From positions 62,001-126,000 of the forward strand of contig JACKDN010000003.1 in NCBI GenBank assembly GCA_020633465.1: 64,000 bases of DNA, in the 5' to 3' direction. Positions 1 to 8,363 of this stretch are shown here, in pieces; position 1 is the first letter of the stretch, and each line of letters opens with the position of its first letter. Source of the DNA: Myxococcales bacterium (GTDB lineage Bacteria > Myxococcota_A > Bradymonadia > UBA7976 > UBA1532). A model generated the notes under the pieces. The model saw nothing but the letters and a program-made list of their open reading frames with translations. It did not search any database and was not told the DNA's origin. The position numbers and the translations under genes are program-made.

Positions 1-688
1 TCCGGTCGATGACCCGCTTCAGGAAGCCGACCTCGATCAGCCGCGCCGCCGTGCGCTCGCGCGTGTTCGAGGCCCGCGTCAGCAGCTGCTTGCGGTACGC
101 GTCCTTCATCGGCTGCACGCCGTGCAGGCGCTCGTCGATCTTGCGGCGGTCGCGATCGAGCTTGGCGATCTCGGCGGCGAGGCGCATCACCCGCTCGCCC
201 GGATCCTCGGTGACCACCTCGTCCTCACCGGGCTCGGCGACGACCTCCTTGAGGCGCAGGCACCCCTTGTCGACCCGGTTCAGCAGGTGCAGCGCCACGT
301 TGACCGCCACCGGGCTGGTCATCACGGCGTCGCGCACCTTCAGCTGGCCCGACTCGATGCGCTTGGCGATCTCGACCTCGCCCTCGCGCGTGAGCAGCGA
401 CACCGACCCCATCTTGCGCAGGTACACGCGCACGGGATCGTTGTTGCGCCCGAAGCCGCCCTCCTCTTCGCCGTCCTTGCCCTTCTTGCCCGCGCGGCGG
501 CGCGCGGCCTCGTCCCGATCGATCACGCGGATGCCCGCGAGCTTCAGCATGGTGAGCAGGTCGTCGAGCTGCTCGGGCAGATACCCGGGCGGCAGCGCGC
601 GGTTGACCTCGTCGTTGGTCAGAAAGCCCTTGCTCTGACCCCGCGTGACCAACTCACGAACCCGGCGCTGCTCCTGCGATACGGACAT
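1..688 (-). CDS. rpoD: RNA polymerase primary sigma factor RpoD, N-terminal part (runs off the window)
   Basis: This is the first ~229 residues of the housekeeping sigma factor, which directs RNA polymerase to most promoters. The start is the ATG at 688, one base after the dnaG stop codon. The N-terminus (MSVSQEQRRVRELVTRGQSKG) reads as region 1.1. Residues around 70-100 (DPVRVYLRKMGSVSLLTREGE) are the typical region 1.2 block, followed by the start of the non-conserved region with GERVMRLAAEI. Regions 2-4 lie outside the window. The gene is directly downstream of dnaG, the classic macromolecular-synthesis arrangement. Identification is secure; the missing C-terminal part is a window edge and not a truncation. 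Confidence 0.95.
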   Translation of the reverse strand, partial: MSVSQEQRRVRELVTRGQSKGFLTNDEVNRALPPGYLPEQLDDLLTMLKLAGIRVIDRDEAARRRAGKKGKDGEEEGGFGRNNDPVRVYLRKMGSVSLLTREGEVEIAKRIESGQLKVRDAVMTSPVAVNVALHLLNRVDKGCLRLKEVVAEPGEDEVVTEDPGERVMRLAAEIAKLDRDRRKIDERLHGVQPMKDAYRKQLLTRASNTRERTAARLIEVGFLKRVIDR

Positions 689-2728
689 CTAGCGAGCTCC
701 CTCGACTGATGGAGAATGGAGGTGCTTGAGTTGGACCCGAATGGACTTCAAACGTTCTGCCAACTCGACGTAGGCGGCGCGGTCCTCGCGCCACGCCGCC
801 CGCATCGCGTCCCGGATGCGCCGATCCTCGGCCTCGAGCGAGCCCACTCGGACCCGTCGATGCGCATCATCGAACGCCTGCTCGATGGTCGAACCATCCT
901 GAGAGGGACGCCGCGCCTGACATTCCCGAAGGAAAGCGACGACATCCGCATCTCGAAGGTTGCTCAACAGTCGGTCCACGTTCGGCGTACGGCCCGCCTC
1001 GACCTCACGGCAAAGGCCGTCAACAAAACCAGCCAGTCCCTCGTGCGTCAAACAAATGTGTGCATCCTCGACGTCCAGCCGCGTGGCCAAATGAGGGTAT
1101 TGCACAATGAATTCGAAGAGTTCACGCGCGTAGCGCGGCACCCGCAGCGGCCGAACTTCGGGCCGTGGGGGCGGCAGATCGGCCGGGGGCGGCCCGCCCG
1201 CGGCCGGCCCGTCGCCGAGAAACGGGGGCGGCAGGTCGTCCGGGGGTCCGGATTCGAAGGGCGGCGGCGGCTCGAAGTGCACCTCGAAGGGCACCTCGGC
1301 CGGCGGCGGCGGCGGCGCCGTGTTCCGGGGCGCCGGCGCCGCCTCGCGCAGCGCGGACCGGCGCCCCGCGCCGCGGGCACGGCTCTCGGCGGCGGCCCGC
1401 TTCGCGTCCTCGATCGCCTGATCGACCAGCGTCGCGTCGACCTCGAGCGCCGCGGCCACCTTGCCGCGGTACAGGGTCAGCGTCAGCGCGTCGTCCAGCG
1501 CCGCCAGCGCCGGCGCGACGTGCCGCAGCGCGGCGACCCGCCCGGGCGGATCCGCCGGGTGTTCGTCGCCGGCCCGCGTGATGTACAGGTCGAGCAGCGG
1601 GGGCGCGGCGTCCACCAACCCCTCGAACGCCTCGAGCCCCTGCGCGCGCACGAACGAGTCGGGATCCTCGCCCGCCGGCAGCATCACCGCGCGCGGCTGC
1701 AGCCCCGCCTCGAGGAAGGGCACCAGGCTGGCGAACGCCGCCTTGGCGCCGGCGGCGTCGCCGTCCATCACGCAGACGACCTGCTCGCTGAGCCGCTTGA
1801 CCAGCCGCACCTGCGCCGGCGTCAGCGCGGTGCCCATCGCGGCGGCGACCCCCTCGATGCCCGCCTGGTACACCATCACGACGTCGACGTTGCCCTCGCA
1901 GAGCACCAGCCGGCCGGCCCGGCGCGCCGCGTGGCGGGCGGTGTGCGCGCCGTAGAGGTGCTCGCCCTTGGTGAACACCGGCGTCTCGGGCGAGTTGATG
2001 TACTTCGCGGCCTTCTTGTGGGGATCGAGGATGCGCCCGCTGAAGCCGACCACCTCGCCGCGGATGTCGACGACCGGGAACATCACCCGCTCGCGGAACC
2101 GCAGGTAGCCGCCGCCCAGCCGCTCGCCGTCGCGGAACCCCTCGTCGGGCGGCACCAGCAGGCCCAGCGTCACCAGATCGTCGAGCGCGATGTCACCGTC
2201 GCCCTCGAGGAAGCGCGCGAAGTCGGCCTTGTCGCCGCTGGCCCAACCCAAGCGGAACGCCTCGGCGGTGCGGCGCGTGATCCCGCGCTGCTTCAGGTAG
2301 GCGCGGGCCGCGCCGCCCCGCGGTCCGAACAGCGCCTCGGTGTAGTAGGCGGTGATCTTGTCCTGGGCCGCCAGCAGGCGCGCGGTCAGGCTGCGCTTCG
2401 CCTCGCGCGCCTGCCGCTCCTCGGGGCTCTCGGCCCGCGACTCGGGCACCTCGACGCCCACCTCGGCGGCCAGCGCGCGCACCGCCTCGGGGAAGCTCAT
2501 CGCCTCGTGCTCGGTCAGGAAGCGCAGGGCGTCGCCGTGCGCGCCGCAGCCGAAGCAGTGGTAGGTGTTGCGGGTGGGCGAGACGGTGAACGAGGGCGTG
2601 CGCTCCTCGTGGAAGGGGCACAGCCCCTTGAACAGCGTGCCGGCCTTCTTCAGGTCGACCGCGCGGCCCACCACCCGCACCACGTCGGCGCGGGCTCGGA
2701 CCTCGGCGATGGTCGCATCCGGGATCAA
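689..2728 (-). CDS. dnaG: DNA primase DnaG
   Basis: DNA primase of 679 residues makes RNA primers at the replication fork. The CHC2 zinc finger is at the N-terminus, with ligands C37, H40, C58 and C61 (CPFH...CFGC). The RNA polymerase core follows, with the TOPRIM acidic motif EGNVDV at 278-283 (usually EGYMDV) and DGDAAG at 322-327. Residues ~460-530 form a long Pro-rich linker before a C-terminal helicase-binding region, which makes the protein longer than the usual ~580-640 residues. The ATG at 2728 was chosen because the zinc finger then sits at its normal distance from the N-terminus. The next gene, rpoD, starts one base after the stop, so the two are surely co-transcribed. Confidence 0.95.
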   Translation of the reverse strand: MIPDATIAEVRARADVVRVVGRAVDLKKAGTLFKGLCPFHEERTPSFTVSPTRNTYHCFGCGAHGDALRFLTEHEAMSFPEAVRALAAEVGVEVPESRAESPEERQAREAKRSLTARLLAAQDKITAYYTEALFGPRGGAARAYLKQRGITRRTAEAFRLGWASGDKADFARFLEGDGDIALDDLVTLGLLVPPDEGFRDGERLGGGYLRFRERVMFPVVDIRGEVVGFSGRILDPHKKAAKYINSPETPVFTKGEHLYGAHTARHAARRAGRLVLCEGNVDVVMVYQAGIEGVAAAMGTALTPAQVRLVKRLSEQVVCVMDGDAAGAKAAFASLVPFLEAGLQPRAVMLPAGEDPDSFVRAQGLEAFEGLVDAAPPLLDLYITRAGDEHPADPPGRVAALRHVAPALAALDDALTLTLYRGKVAAALEVDATLVDQAIEDAKRAAAESRARGAGRRSALREAAPAPRNTAPPPPPAEVPFEVHFEPPPPFESGPPDDLPPPFLGDGPAAGGPPPADLPPPRPEVRPLRVPRYARELFEFIVQYPHLATRLDVEDAHICLTHEGLAGFVDGLCREVEAGRTPNVDRLLSNLRDADVVAFLRECQARRPSQDGSTIEQAFDDAHRRVRVGSLEAEDRRIRDAMRAAWREDRAAYVELAERLKSIRVQLKHLHSPSVEGAR

Positions 2729-2758
2729 CGCGCCGCTTCCCCGTCCGAGTCGGGGGGC

Positions 2759-2788
2759 ACACTTTCAGCGCCCGGGCCTGGGTGTCAA
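2759..2788 (-). promoter_or_regulatory. Probable sigma-70 promoter for dnaG-rpoD
   Basis: On the minus strand TTGACA (2788-2783) is followed after 18 bases by AAGTGT (2764-2759). The -35 box is perfect; the -10 box is weak. It lies 31 bases upstream of the dnaG start, the right place for the operon promoter. Confidence 0.4.
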
Positions 2789-2828
2789 GGCGCCGCGAGC
2801 GGTCGCCGACGGGCCGGGCGGCCGCGCG

Positions 2829-3746
2829 TCAGGTCAGGTATTCCTGCCGGTCGATCCGGTGGCCCTTGAAGAACGAGCGGAAGCGATCGACCAGCGCCTT
2901 CGAGGTGCGGTGCACCGGCATCTGCACGAAGGGGCGCAGGTTGCGGCGCTCGACGCCGACGTGGAACACCTCGCGCTCCTCGTCGTCCTGCTGCCCGCGC
3001 CAGACGCCGCGCACCAGCACGTGCTCGAAGTCCTCGGGCTCGGGCGGCAGCATCGACACCAGCTCGCGCACGAAGCTCAGATCTCGATCGCGGAAGGTCG
3101 CGCGCAGCCCCGTGCGGGTGCGCTCGTAGCCCTCCTCCTCGACCAGCAGCTCGCTGAGGACGTCCAGCGAGGCGGGGTGCGTGAAGTCCAGCTGCACCTG
3201 CAGGTCGAAGTGCACCTTGTCGACGTTGATGCCCTTCAGATCCTGGATGCGCGACGTGTTGTTGCCCACCCAGTGGGCCACGCGGAAGAACAGGTTCCAC
3301 ACGTCGGTCAGCTCGAGGGCGGCGGGATAGTCGACGTCCTCGCCGTCCGCGAAGAAGTAGACGCCCTCCGAGGGGCCGAGGTGGAAGCGACACTTGCTGG
3401 CGTTGCCCCACTCGAAGCCGTACACCGCCGGCGGCAGCTGCGGCCGATAGCCCACCGCGTCGATGACCTCCTCCTCGTCGAAGAGGTCGAGATCGTCGGA
3501 GAAGACGTAGAAGCCGCGGTCGACGTCCCTGAGCTCGATCACCCCCTGCAGCTCGTCGTCCTCGGCCGCCTGGATGGTGAACAGCACCGAGTTCTCCGCC
3601 CAGGGCGTCGCGATGTCGTCGCCGAGGTAGTACAGCAGGCCGTCCGCCTCGGCGTACTCGAGCTTCTCGGACTCGAGGAACTCGCGGACCCGCTGAACCC
3701 ACTCGGCGAAGTCACCCTCCTTGGGATCGACGACGTAGAACTCCAT
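2829..3746 (-). CDS. Conserved-looking acidic protein of unknown function (305 aa)
   Basis: I do not recognise this family. The protein is soluble: there is no signal peptide or membrane segment. It is acidic, with many Asp/Glu pairs in its first half (for example EEEVIDAVGY near residue 95), and contains a run of aromatic residues (VWNLFFRVAHWVGNN near 165). The start is the ATG at 3746, backed by a GAGGAGC ribosome-binding site at 3751-3758 and a good promoter upstream. It is flanked by dnaG and the FHA/DUF4388 gene but is separated from both by more than 80 bases, so it is probably transcribed alone. Coding is supported by normal codon bias and the signals in front of it; the function is unknown. 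Confidence 0.8.
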   Translation of the reverse strand: MEFYVVDPKEGDFAEWVQRVREFLESEKLEYAEADGLLYYLGDDIATPWAENSVLFTIQAAEDDELQGVIELRDVDRGFYVFSDDLDLFDEEEVIDAVGYRPQLPPAVYGFEWGNASKCRFHLGPSEGVYFFADGEDVDYPAALELTDVWNLFFRVAHWVGNNTSRIQDLKGINVDKVHFDLQVQLDFTHPASLDVLSELLVEEEGYERTRTGLRATFRDRDLSFVRELVSMLPPEPEDFEHVLVRGVWRGQQDDEEREVFHVGVERRNLRPFVQMPVHRTSKALVDRFRSFFKGHRIDRQEYLT

Positions 3747-3782
3747 GGTGCTCCTCGAAAAGGCGGGGATTTGGGGCGCGCA

Positions 3783-3812
3783 AGGCTAGCGGCGGGTCGC
3801 GCGCGTCGTCAA
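3783..3812 (-). promoter_or_regulatory. Sigma-70 promoter of the 305-aa unknown gene
   Basis: Minus strand: TTGACG (3812-3807), an 18-base spacer, then TAGCCT (3788-3783). It lies 37 bases before the ATG at 3746, with a GAGGAGC ribosome-binding site in between. Confidence 0.55.
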
Positions 3813-3879
3813 CAAGCAGTGTTCGGAGGCACGCGGCAGGCGGGCGCGCGTCGCGGGACGAGTCCGCGGGGGCAGGCCC

Positions 3880-4911
3880 TCAGACCGACTCGATGTAGCC
3901 GTTCTGCAGCAGGTACAGCAGATCCTGCGTGGTCTCGAGGTCGCTGGCCGGGCTGTGATCCAGCACCCGGCCCACCTCACCCTGATTGATGACCACCTGG
4001 AGGGTGTCGAGCGCCTCGGCCGACAGGGCGGACAGCCGGTTCACCAGCGGCGCCTTCAGCTGCAGCCCGGTGCCGCGCGGCGGCACGTGATCGGCGTACA
4101 CCTTCAGCTCGTCCCACTGGCGCAGGCCCTCGACCAGCAGCTGGCGCGTCGGCTCGGCGATGGCGTCCTCGAACGCGGGCGGCGCCGTCATGTTGTCCAT
4201 GCGGAAGGCCCCGCTGGCCCAGGTCAGCAGGCGGAAGAAGGCCTTCTGCGGCCCCACCGCCGACGCCTCGGGCCCGGCGCCCGGCTCGGCGACGGTGGCG
4301 TAGTACACGCTGCCGCTGCGGAAGAAGATGCGGCCCTCGCGGTGCTCGTCGTCGGTCAGCACCAGCACGCCGCTGCGGCCGTTGTTGGTGAACAGCTCGA
4401 CCAGATCGGCGACGGTGACGTCGTCGTCCGGGAAGCGCCCCGACATGCCCTGCGCCCGATCGATCGTCGGCCGCGCCTGGCCCGCGGGCGGCGCGCCCGG
4501 CGCGGTGAACATCTGGGCCGGCGCCCCCTCGGTCGTCGCCTGATCGGGCAGGGGCACGTTCAGGTTCAGGTCGGTGGGGGTGTCCGAGGGCGCGAGGCTG
4601 GTGGTGCCCAGCGGCCCGTCGGGGCGCACGACCTCCATGATCGAGGTGCCGACCAGCAGCTTGTCGCCCACCTGCAAGCGCGCGACGGTCACGCGCTCGC
4701 CGTTGACGAAGCTGCCGTTGGTGCTCTTGAGGTCCTGGAAGACGATCTGCCCGTGGTAGGTGGCGATCTTGGCGTGGCGGCGCGACACCATGTCCTCGTC
4801 GAGGACCATGTCGAACTCGCTGCCGCGGCCGATCACGATCTCGCGATTGGGGCGCAGCGGGAACTCACCGCCCTTGTACTTGCCGGCGATGAAGCGAAGC
4901 GCGTAGCTCAT
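3880..4911 (-). CDS. FHA domain protein with C-terminal DUF4388 (PATAN-like) domain
   Basis: 343-residue cytoplasmic protein. An FHA domain (residues ~25-95) has the phosphothreonine-binding landmarks GRGSEFD (28-34), SRRHA (43-47) and STNGSFVNGERV (63-74). After a Pro/Ala-rich linker, residues ~160-290 resemble DUF4388, starting MSGRFPDDDVTVADLVELF and including GVLVLTDDEHREGRIFFRSG, a layout common in Myxococcota signalling proteins. FHA modules bind phosphorylated partners of Ser/Thr kinases, so a role as a kinase-dependent adaptor is likely; the partner is unknown. The ATG at 4911 gives MSYALRFIAG, a normal FHA N-terminus; a longer reading upstream adds only Arg-rich sequence without coding character. 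It is divergent from tatA. Confidence 0.85.
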   Translation of the reverse strand: MSYALRFIAGKYKGGEFPLRPNREIVIGRGSEFDMVLDEDMVSRRHAKIATYHGQIVFQDLKSTNGSFVNGERVTVARLQVGDKLLVGTSIMEVVRPDGPLGTTSLAPSDTPTDLNLNVPLPDQATTEGAPAQMFTAPGAPPAGQARPTIDRAQGMSGRFPDDDVTVADLVELFTNNGRSGVLVLTDDEHREGRIFFRSGSVYYATVAEPGAGPEASAVGPQKAFFRLLTWASGAFRMDNMTAPPAFEDAIAEPTRQLLVEGLRQWDELKVYADHVPPRGTGLQLKAPLVNRLSALSAEALDTLQVVINQGEVGRVLDHSPASDLETTQDLLYLLQNGYIESV

Positions 4912-4952
4912 CTCGCGAGCCGACCTGCCCTGCGGTTGGACAACGGGTGTCC

Positions 4953-4981
4953 TGGGTACCACGGCCCCTGCCGAGGGGCAA
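4953..4981 (-). promoter_or_regulatory. Possible promoter for the FHA/DUF4388 gene
   Basis: Minus strand: TTGCCC (4981-4976), 17 bases, TACCCA (4958-4953), 42 bases before the start codon. The spacing is ideal but both hexamers are partial matches. Confidence 0.35.
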
Positions 4982-5126
4982 GAACCGGGCACGCCGCCCG
5001 GTTGCCGACGCCCGTGCGGCTGCGATAGAAGCGGGCGCCGCGGGGCGCCGCGGCGATGGCCGCGCACCCCTCGACGGGGCCCGCGGGGGCGCGCGCGCCG
5101 CGCCCCGGCGACCGGCGGTGGCCGAA

Positions 5127-5157
5127 TTGTGTCGCGCGCACTCGATTCCGCTACACT
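5127..5157 (+). promoter_or_regulatory. Possible promoter for tatA
   Basis: TTGTGT at 5127-5132 and TACACT at 5152-5157, separated by 19 bases, about 47 bases before the tatA start. The spacer is longer than ideal. Confidence 0.35.
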
Positions 5158-5203
5158 CGGCGCCGCGTTCGGGCCGAGCGACGGCCCCTCAGGAGAGATG
5201 GCG

Positions 5204-5485
5204 ATGAACCTGCCCCACGACGCCCTGCAGCAGGCGGCCTTTCAGATGCCCGGGGGCGGCGAGCTCCTGCTCATCCTGCTCATCGTGCTGGTCATCTTCG
5301 GGCACAACCGGATTCCGCAGCTCGGCGACGCGCTGGGCAAGGGCATCCGGAACTTCCGAAAGTCCTTCGCCAAGGACGAGAGCGAGACCGAGCCCACCGA
5401 GCGTGAGGTGCGGCAGCTGCCCGAGAAGCGCTCGGCGCCGGTCGACGAGAAGCTCGAGCAGAACGACAAGAGCCACGTGGCCTGA
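5204..5485 (+). CDS. tatA: Sec-independent (twin-arginine) translocase subunit TatA/TatE
   Basis: 93-residue pore-forming component of the Tat system, which exports folded proteins across the inner membrane. A single hydrophobic segment (ELLLILLIVLVIFG, residues ~20-33) is followed by the TatA hinge and amphipathic helix (FGHNRIPQLGDALGKGIRNF), then a charged, Lys/Glu-rich tail. AGGAG at 5191-5195 sits 8 bases before the ATG at 5204; the in-frame ATG at 5198 is too close to that site and was rejected, although it would add only two residues. No tatB or tatC is nearby, so the gene stands alone between the divergent FHA gene and the convergent gene at 5549. Family assignment is secure; TatA versus TatE cannot be told apart here. 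Confidence 0.92.
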   Translation: MNLPHDALQQAAFQMPGGGELLLILLIVLVIFGHNRIPQLGDALGKGIRNFRKSFAKDESETEPTEREVRQLPEKRSAPVDEKLEQNDKSHVA

Positions 5486-5548
5486 TCGGCTCGTTCGAGC
5501 CCGGCCGAGCCCACCCGGCGAGCGCGCCCGCGCCCTCGCCTCACCGCA

Positions 5549-6289
5549 TCAATCGCCCGCGCCCAGCCGCGCCGCGGCCAGCCCGCGCACCTCGTCGTGG
5601 ACCGACGGCTCGACCGCCAGCCGCCGCAGGTGCTCGCGATCGAGCAGGCCCACGAGCGCCCGCCCCACGTCGACCGGCGTATAGGGGTTCAGCACCAGCG
5701 CCCACTGCACCGCGCGCCGCCGCCCCCAGCGCGGGTGCCGGAACAGGCGCCGCAACACCTCGGCGCCGTTGGGCCGCCGGCTGGCGATCTTCAGCACGTC
5801 CTGCTCGACCACCCGCGGGTTCTGCAGCAGGTGGTCGATGACCACCGGATCCTGATCCAGCAGCAGGCGCTCGAGGATCGCCCGATCGTTCGAGCGCGCC
5901 TTCCAGCGGCGCTCGCCCAGCGTCACCTCGCGATCGGGGTCGAGGGGCGGCGCCCGCAGCGCGCCCGGCTCGGCGATCTGCGCCGGCGGCGCGTCGACGA
6001 AGAGCGCGAGCACGCCCGCCCGCCCGGTCACCTGGGCCAGCCCCTTCAGGCGATCGGTCGTGGCCGGCGGATCGGCCTCGATGACCTGCACCAGCGCGTG
6101 ATACGCGAGATCGATCGCGTCGGAGCGCACCGCGTCCAGCCCGGCGAGCACCGCGTCGACGGTGGCCAGCAGGCTCTCGGCCTCGGCGTCGCGCAGGCAC
6201 TCCCGCCAAAGCGCCTGGCGCATGGCCACCTCGGGCACGGCGCCCATGCGCCGCAGGAAGGCCGCGGGATCCACGCGACGGCGCGTCAT
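5549..6289 (-). CDS. Helical-repeat-like protein of unknown function (246 aa)
   Basis: This is a soluble protein rich in Leu, Ala and Arg with helical repeats. The second half (for example RAILERLLLDQDPVVIDHLL, then NPRVVEQDVLKIASRRPNG) resembles HEAT-type or leucine-rich alpha-helical repeats, but no named family is certain. The start ATG at 6289 overlaps the stop of the upstream DUF3426/zinc-ribbon gene by four bases (ATGA), so the two are translationally coupled. That coupling suggests a joint function, perhaps in envelope sensing; this is inference only. No signal peptide or membrane segment is visible. The true start is unlikely to be further upstream because the extension is Arg/Pro-rich shadow sequence. 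Confidence 0.75.
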   Translation of the reverse strand: MTRRRVDPAAFLRRMGAVPEVAMRQALWRECLRDAEAESLLATVDAVLAGLDAVRSDAIDLAYHALVQVIEADPPATTDRLKGLAQVTGRAGVLALFVDAPPAQIAEPGALRAPPLDPDREVTLGERRWKARSNDRAILERLLLDQDPVVIDHLLQNPRVVEQDVLKIASRRPNGAEVLRRLFRHPRWGRRRAVQWALVLNPYTPVDVGRALVGLLDREHLRRLAVEPSVHDEVRGLAAARLGAGD

Positions 6290-7641
6290 CGGTGAGCGCG
6301 CTCGGCCTCGGCGAAGCGGACCTTGACCGCCGGATGCAGCGCCCGCTGCGTCAGGTCGTCGTCGAGGTCGATCAGGATGATCGAGAAGGGGCGCGACTCG
6401 CCCGGCATCAGCCGCGAGGCCGCGGCCCGGTTGAGGTTGGCGAAGTGGGGGTGGGCGGGGGTGCGGGCCACCTCGGCCGCCTGGGCCGCGTCGAACACGT
6501 CGCAGCAGGCGGCCACGCGCGTCTTCAGCGGCAGGCCCTCGGGCGCGTCCTCGAGGATCGCCTCGAGCGTGATGCCGCGCTGCACGCGGTTGGTGCCGTT
6601 GGTCAGCCGCCCGTGCACGAGGGCGACGTGATCCTTCCGGCCCACCGGGACGAGCTCCATGCGCACGTCGGTGATCTCGAGCTGGCCCTGGACGCTGGCC
6701 GTCTCGACCACCGGCTGGGCGGGCGGCGCCGCGACCGGGCGCTCGCCGCTGCCGAGGGCGACGTCCAACGCCAGCGCGGGATCGTCCCAGATGGGCGCCC
6801 AGTCGTTGCGCCACCAGACGAAGGCGAAGGCGCCGCCGAGCACCAGCAGCACGAAGACGAAGGCCACCCAGCCCAGGCCCGGCGGCTTGATCGCCTTCAC
6901 GTCGGCGGGCTCGTCGGCCTGAAAGCTCTCGGGCGCCGCGGTGGGGGCGACGCGCGCGGCCTCCTCGAGGGCGGACGTGCCGATCGCCGCGGGCGTGCTG
7001 AGGGGCGCGAAGGCGGCCTCGGCCCGGTCGGCGGGCGGTGGCGAGGGCTCGGGCGCCACCGCGGCCGGGGCGCTCGACTCGCTCAGCTGGCCGATGTCGA
7101 CGATGACCTTCGGCTGATCGGGATCCGGCTCGCGGTGGTGGCTGTTGCGCACCTCGGACGTGCGGGCGCCGCCGCCTCGCCGCGGCTTGCCGGCGTCGGC
7201 CGAGGGATCGATGCGGATGCCCTTGGGGTTGCCGCCGCCGCGCCGCCGCACGACCTCGTCGGAGCGCACGTCGACCATCGCGTCGGCGGCCGCGTCCGGG
7301 GCGCGCGGCGCGCCCGGGGGCAGGGTCAGGCCGCCGCTCGGGCGCTTGGGCGCGACCATCATGTCGTCGCCCTCGGCCGAGGCGGCCGCCGGGGGGCCCG
7401 ACGCGCGGGGCGCGGTCAGGCTGCCGTCACTGGGGCGCTTGGGCGCGACCAGCAGATCCGCGTCCGCGGCGGCCAGCGCGGCCGGGGGCTGCGACAGCGC
7501 GCGCCCGGGACGCGGGGCCTCCTCGGGCTTGATCATCATCACGTAGCCACACGACGCGCACTTCGCGCGCAGCCCCGCTTCGGGGAGCTGCGCGACCGGG
7601 AAGTCGTACACGGCGCTGCATTGGGCGCATTTGACGTGCAT
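6286..7641 (-). CDS. MJ0042-type zinc-ribbon and DUF3426 single-pass membrane protein
   Basis: 451 residues. The N-terminal zinc ribbon has two CxxC knuckles: CAQC at residues 5-8 and CASC near 27-30 (MHVKCAQCSAVYDFP...LRAKCASCGYVMM), the MJ0042 pattern. A long disordered Ala/Pro-rich region follows, with repeated VAPKRPSxGxLT segments. One transmembrane helix (GWVAFVFVLLVLGGAFAFVWW, near residue 250) is followed by a periplasmic DUF3426-like domain (~300-451). Such proteins are frequent in deltaproteobacteria, but their task is unknown. The start at 7641 puts the zinc ribbon at the N-terminus, as is normal. It is coupled by an ATGA overlap to the helical-repeat gene downstream. Confidence 0.82.
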   Translation of the reverse strand: MHVKCAQCSAVYDFPVAQLPEAGLRAKCASCGYVMMIKPEEAPRPGRALSQPPAALAAADADLLVAPKRPSDGSLTAPRASGPPAAASAEGDDMMVAPKRPSGGLTLPPGAPRAPDAAADAMVDVRSDEVVRRRGGGNPKGIRIDPSADAGKPRRGGGARTSEVRNSHHREPDPDQPKVIVDIGQLSESSAPAAVAPEPSPPPADRAEAAFAPLSTPAAIGTSALEEAARVAPTAAPESFQADEPADVKAIKPPGLGWVAFVFVLLVLGGAFAFVWWRNDWAPIWDDPALALDVALGSGERPVAAPPAQPVVETASVQGQLEITDVRMELVPVGRKDHVALVHGRLTNGTNRVQRGITLEAILEDAPEGLPLKTRVAACCDVFDAAQAAEVARTPAHPHFANLNRAAASRLMPGESRPFSIILIDLDDDLTQRALHPAVKVRFAEAERAHR

Positions 7642-7731
7642 CGTGTTCCGAAGGGCTCGACCCGCGCGTGAGACGCCCGATGGTGGCACTCCGGGCCATC
7701 AGCGGCAAGTTTCACGCGCGCCGCGGGCCGC

Positions 7732-7761
7732 TTGACAAAGGCGCCGAGCGGTCGTGATCGT
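7732..7761 (+). promoter_or_regulatory. Possible promoter for the PHA-type regulator
   Basis: A perfect TTGACA at 7732-7737 with a weak -10 candidate GATCGT at 7756-7761 (18-base spacer), 28 bases ahead of the GTG at 7789. Confidence 0.35.
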
Positions 7762-7788
7762 GCGTCGGTCCCCACGCCGAGGAGCCCC

Positions 7789-8349
7789 GTGCCGGTGCAC
7801 GTCATCAAGCGGTACGCCAACCGCAAGCTCTACGACACGCGCCGCAGCCGGTACGTGACGCTCGACGAGATCGCCCTGCTGATCAAAGAGGGCGTCGACA
7901 TCCAGATCATCGACAACAAGTCGAAGGAGGATCTGACCGCGGTGACCATGGCGCAGATCCTCGTCGAGGAGGAGAAGCGCGACAAGCGGGGCGGCCCGCT
8001 GCCCGATCTGCGCGCCATGATCCGCGACAAGAGCGAGCAGCTGTCCCGGCGCCTGACCGATCCCGTCCAGACGCTGCGCACCAACGTCGAGGAGTCGGTC
8101 AACAAGCTCATCCGCAGTGGCGAGGAGCGCGCGGCCCTCACCCGCGACCAGATCCAGACCTGGCTCGACCACAACACGCACGCGCTCGAAGAGCTGCACA
8201 AGCGGGTGGACGATCGGGTGAAGAAGGTGGTGGGCGGCCTCGAGGTGCTCACCCGGATGCAGGGCGATCTCAGCCGCCTCGAGGCGCGGTTGGCCCGCAT
8301 CGAAGCGAAGCTGGGGCTGGACGCCGAGGACGACGACGGCGACCGCTGA
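7789..8349 (+). CDS. Polyhydroxyalkanoate synthesis regulator-type DNA-binding protein (PhaR/PHB_acc family)
   Basis: 186 residues. The first ~60 residues match the PHA accumulation regulator N-terminal domain: VIKRYANRKLYDTRRSRYV is the family hallmark, followed by DEIALLIKEGVDIQIIDNKS and DLTAVTMAQILVEEEK. The remainder is a coiled coil with repeated heptads up to residue ~180. In PHA producers these proteins repress phasin and synthase genes, but homologues are common in organisms without PHA, and no pha gene lies in the window, so the target is unknown. The GTG at 7789 (GAGGAG at 7779-7784) puts the domain at the N-terminus; a TTG at 7732 would start inside the likely promoter and was rejected. 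Confidence 0.85.
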   Translation: MPVHVIKRYANRKLYDTRRSRYVTLDEIALLIKEGVDIQIIDNKSKEDLTAVTMAQILVEEEKRDKRGGPLPDLRAMIRDKSEQLSRRLTDPVQTLRTNVEESVNKLIRSGEERAALTRDQIQTWLDHNTHALEELHKRVDDRVKKVVGGLEVLTRMQGDLSRLEARLARIEAKLGLDAEDDDGDR

Positions 8350-8363
8350 TCCGGCTCACCGGC

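Noticed and set aside
7789..8349. Polyhydroxybutyrate biosynthesis locus
   Set aside because: Only the regulator-type protein is present; no synthase, phasin or depolymerase gene occurs in the window.
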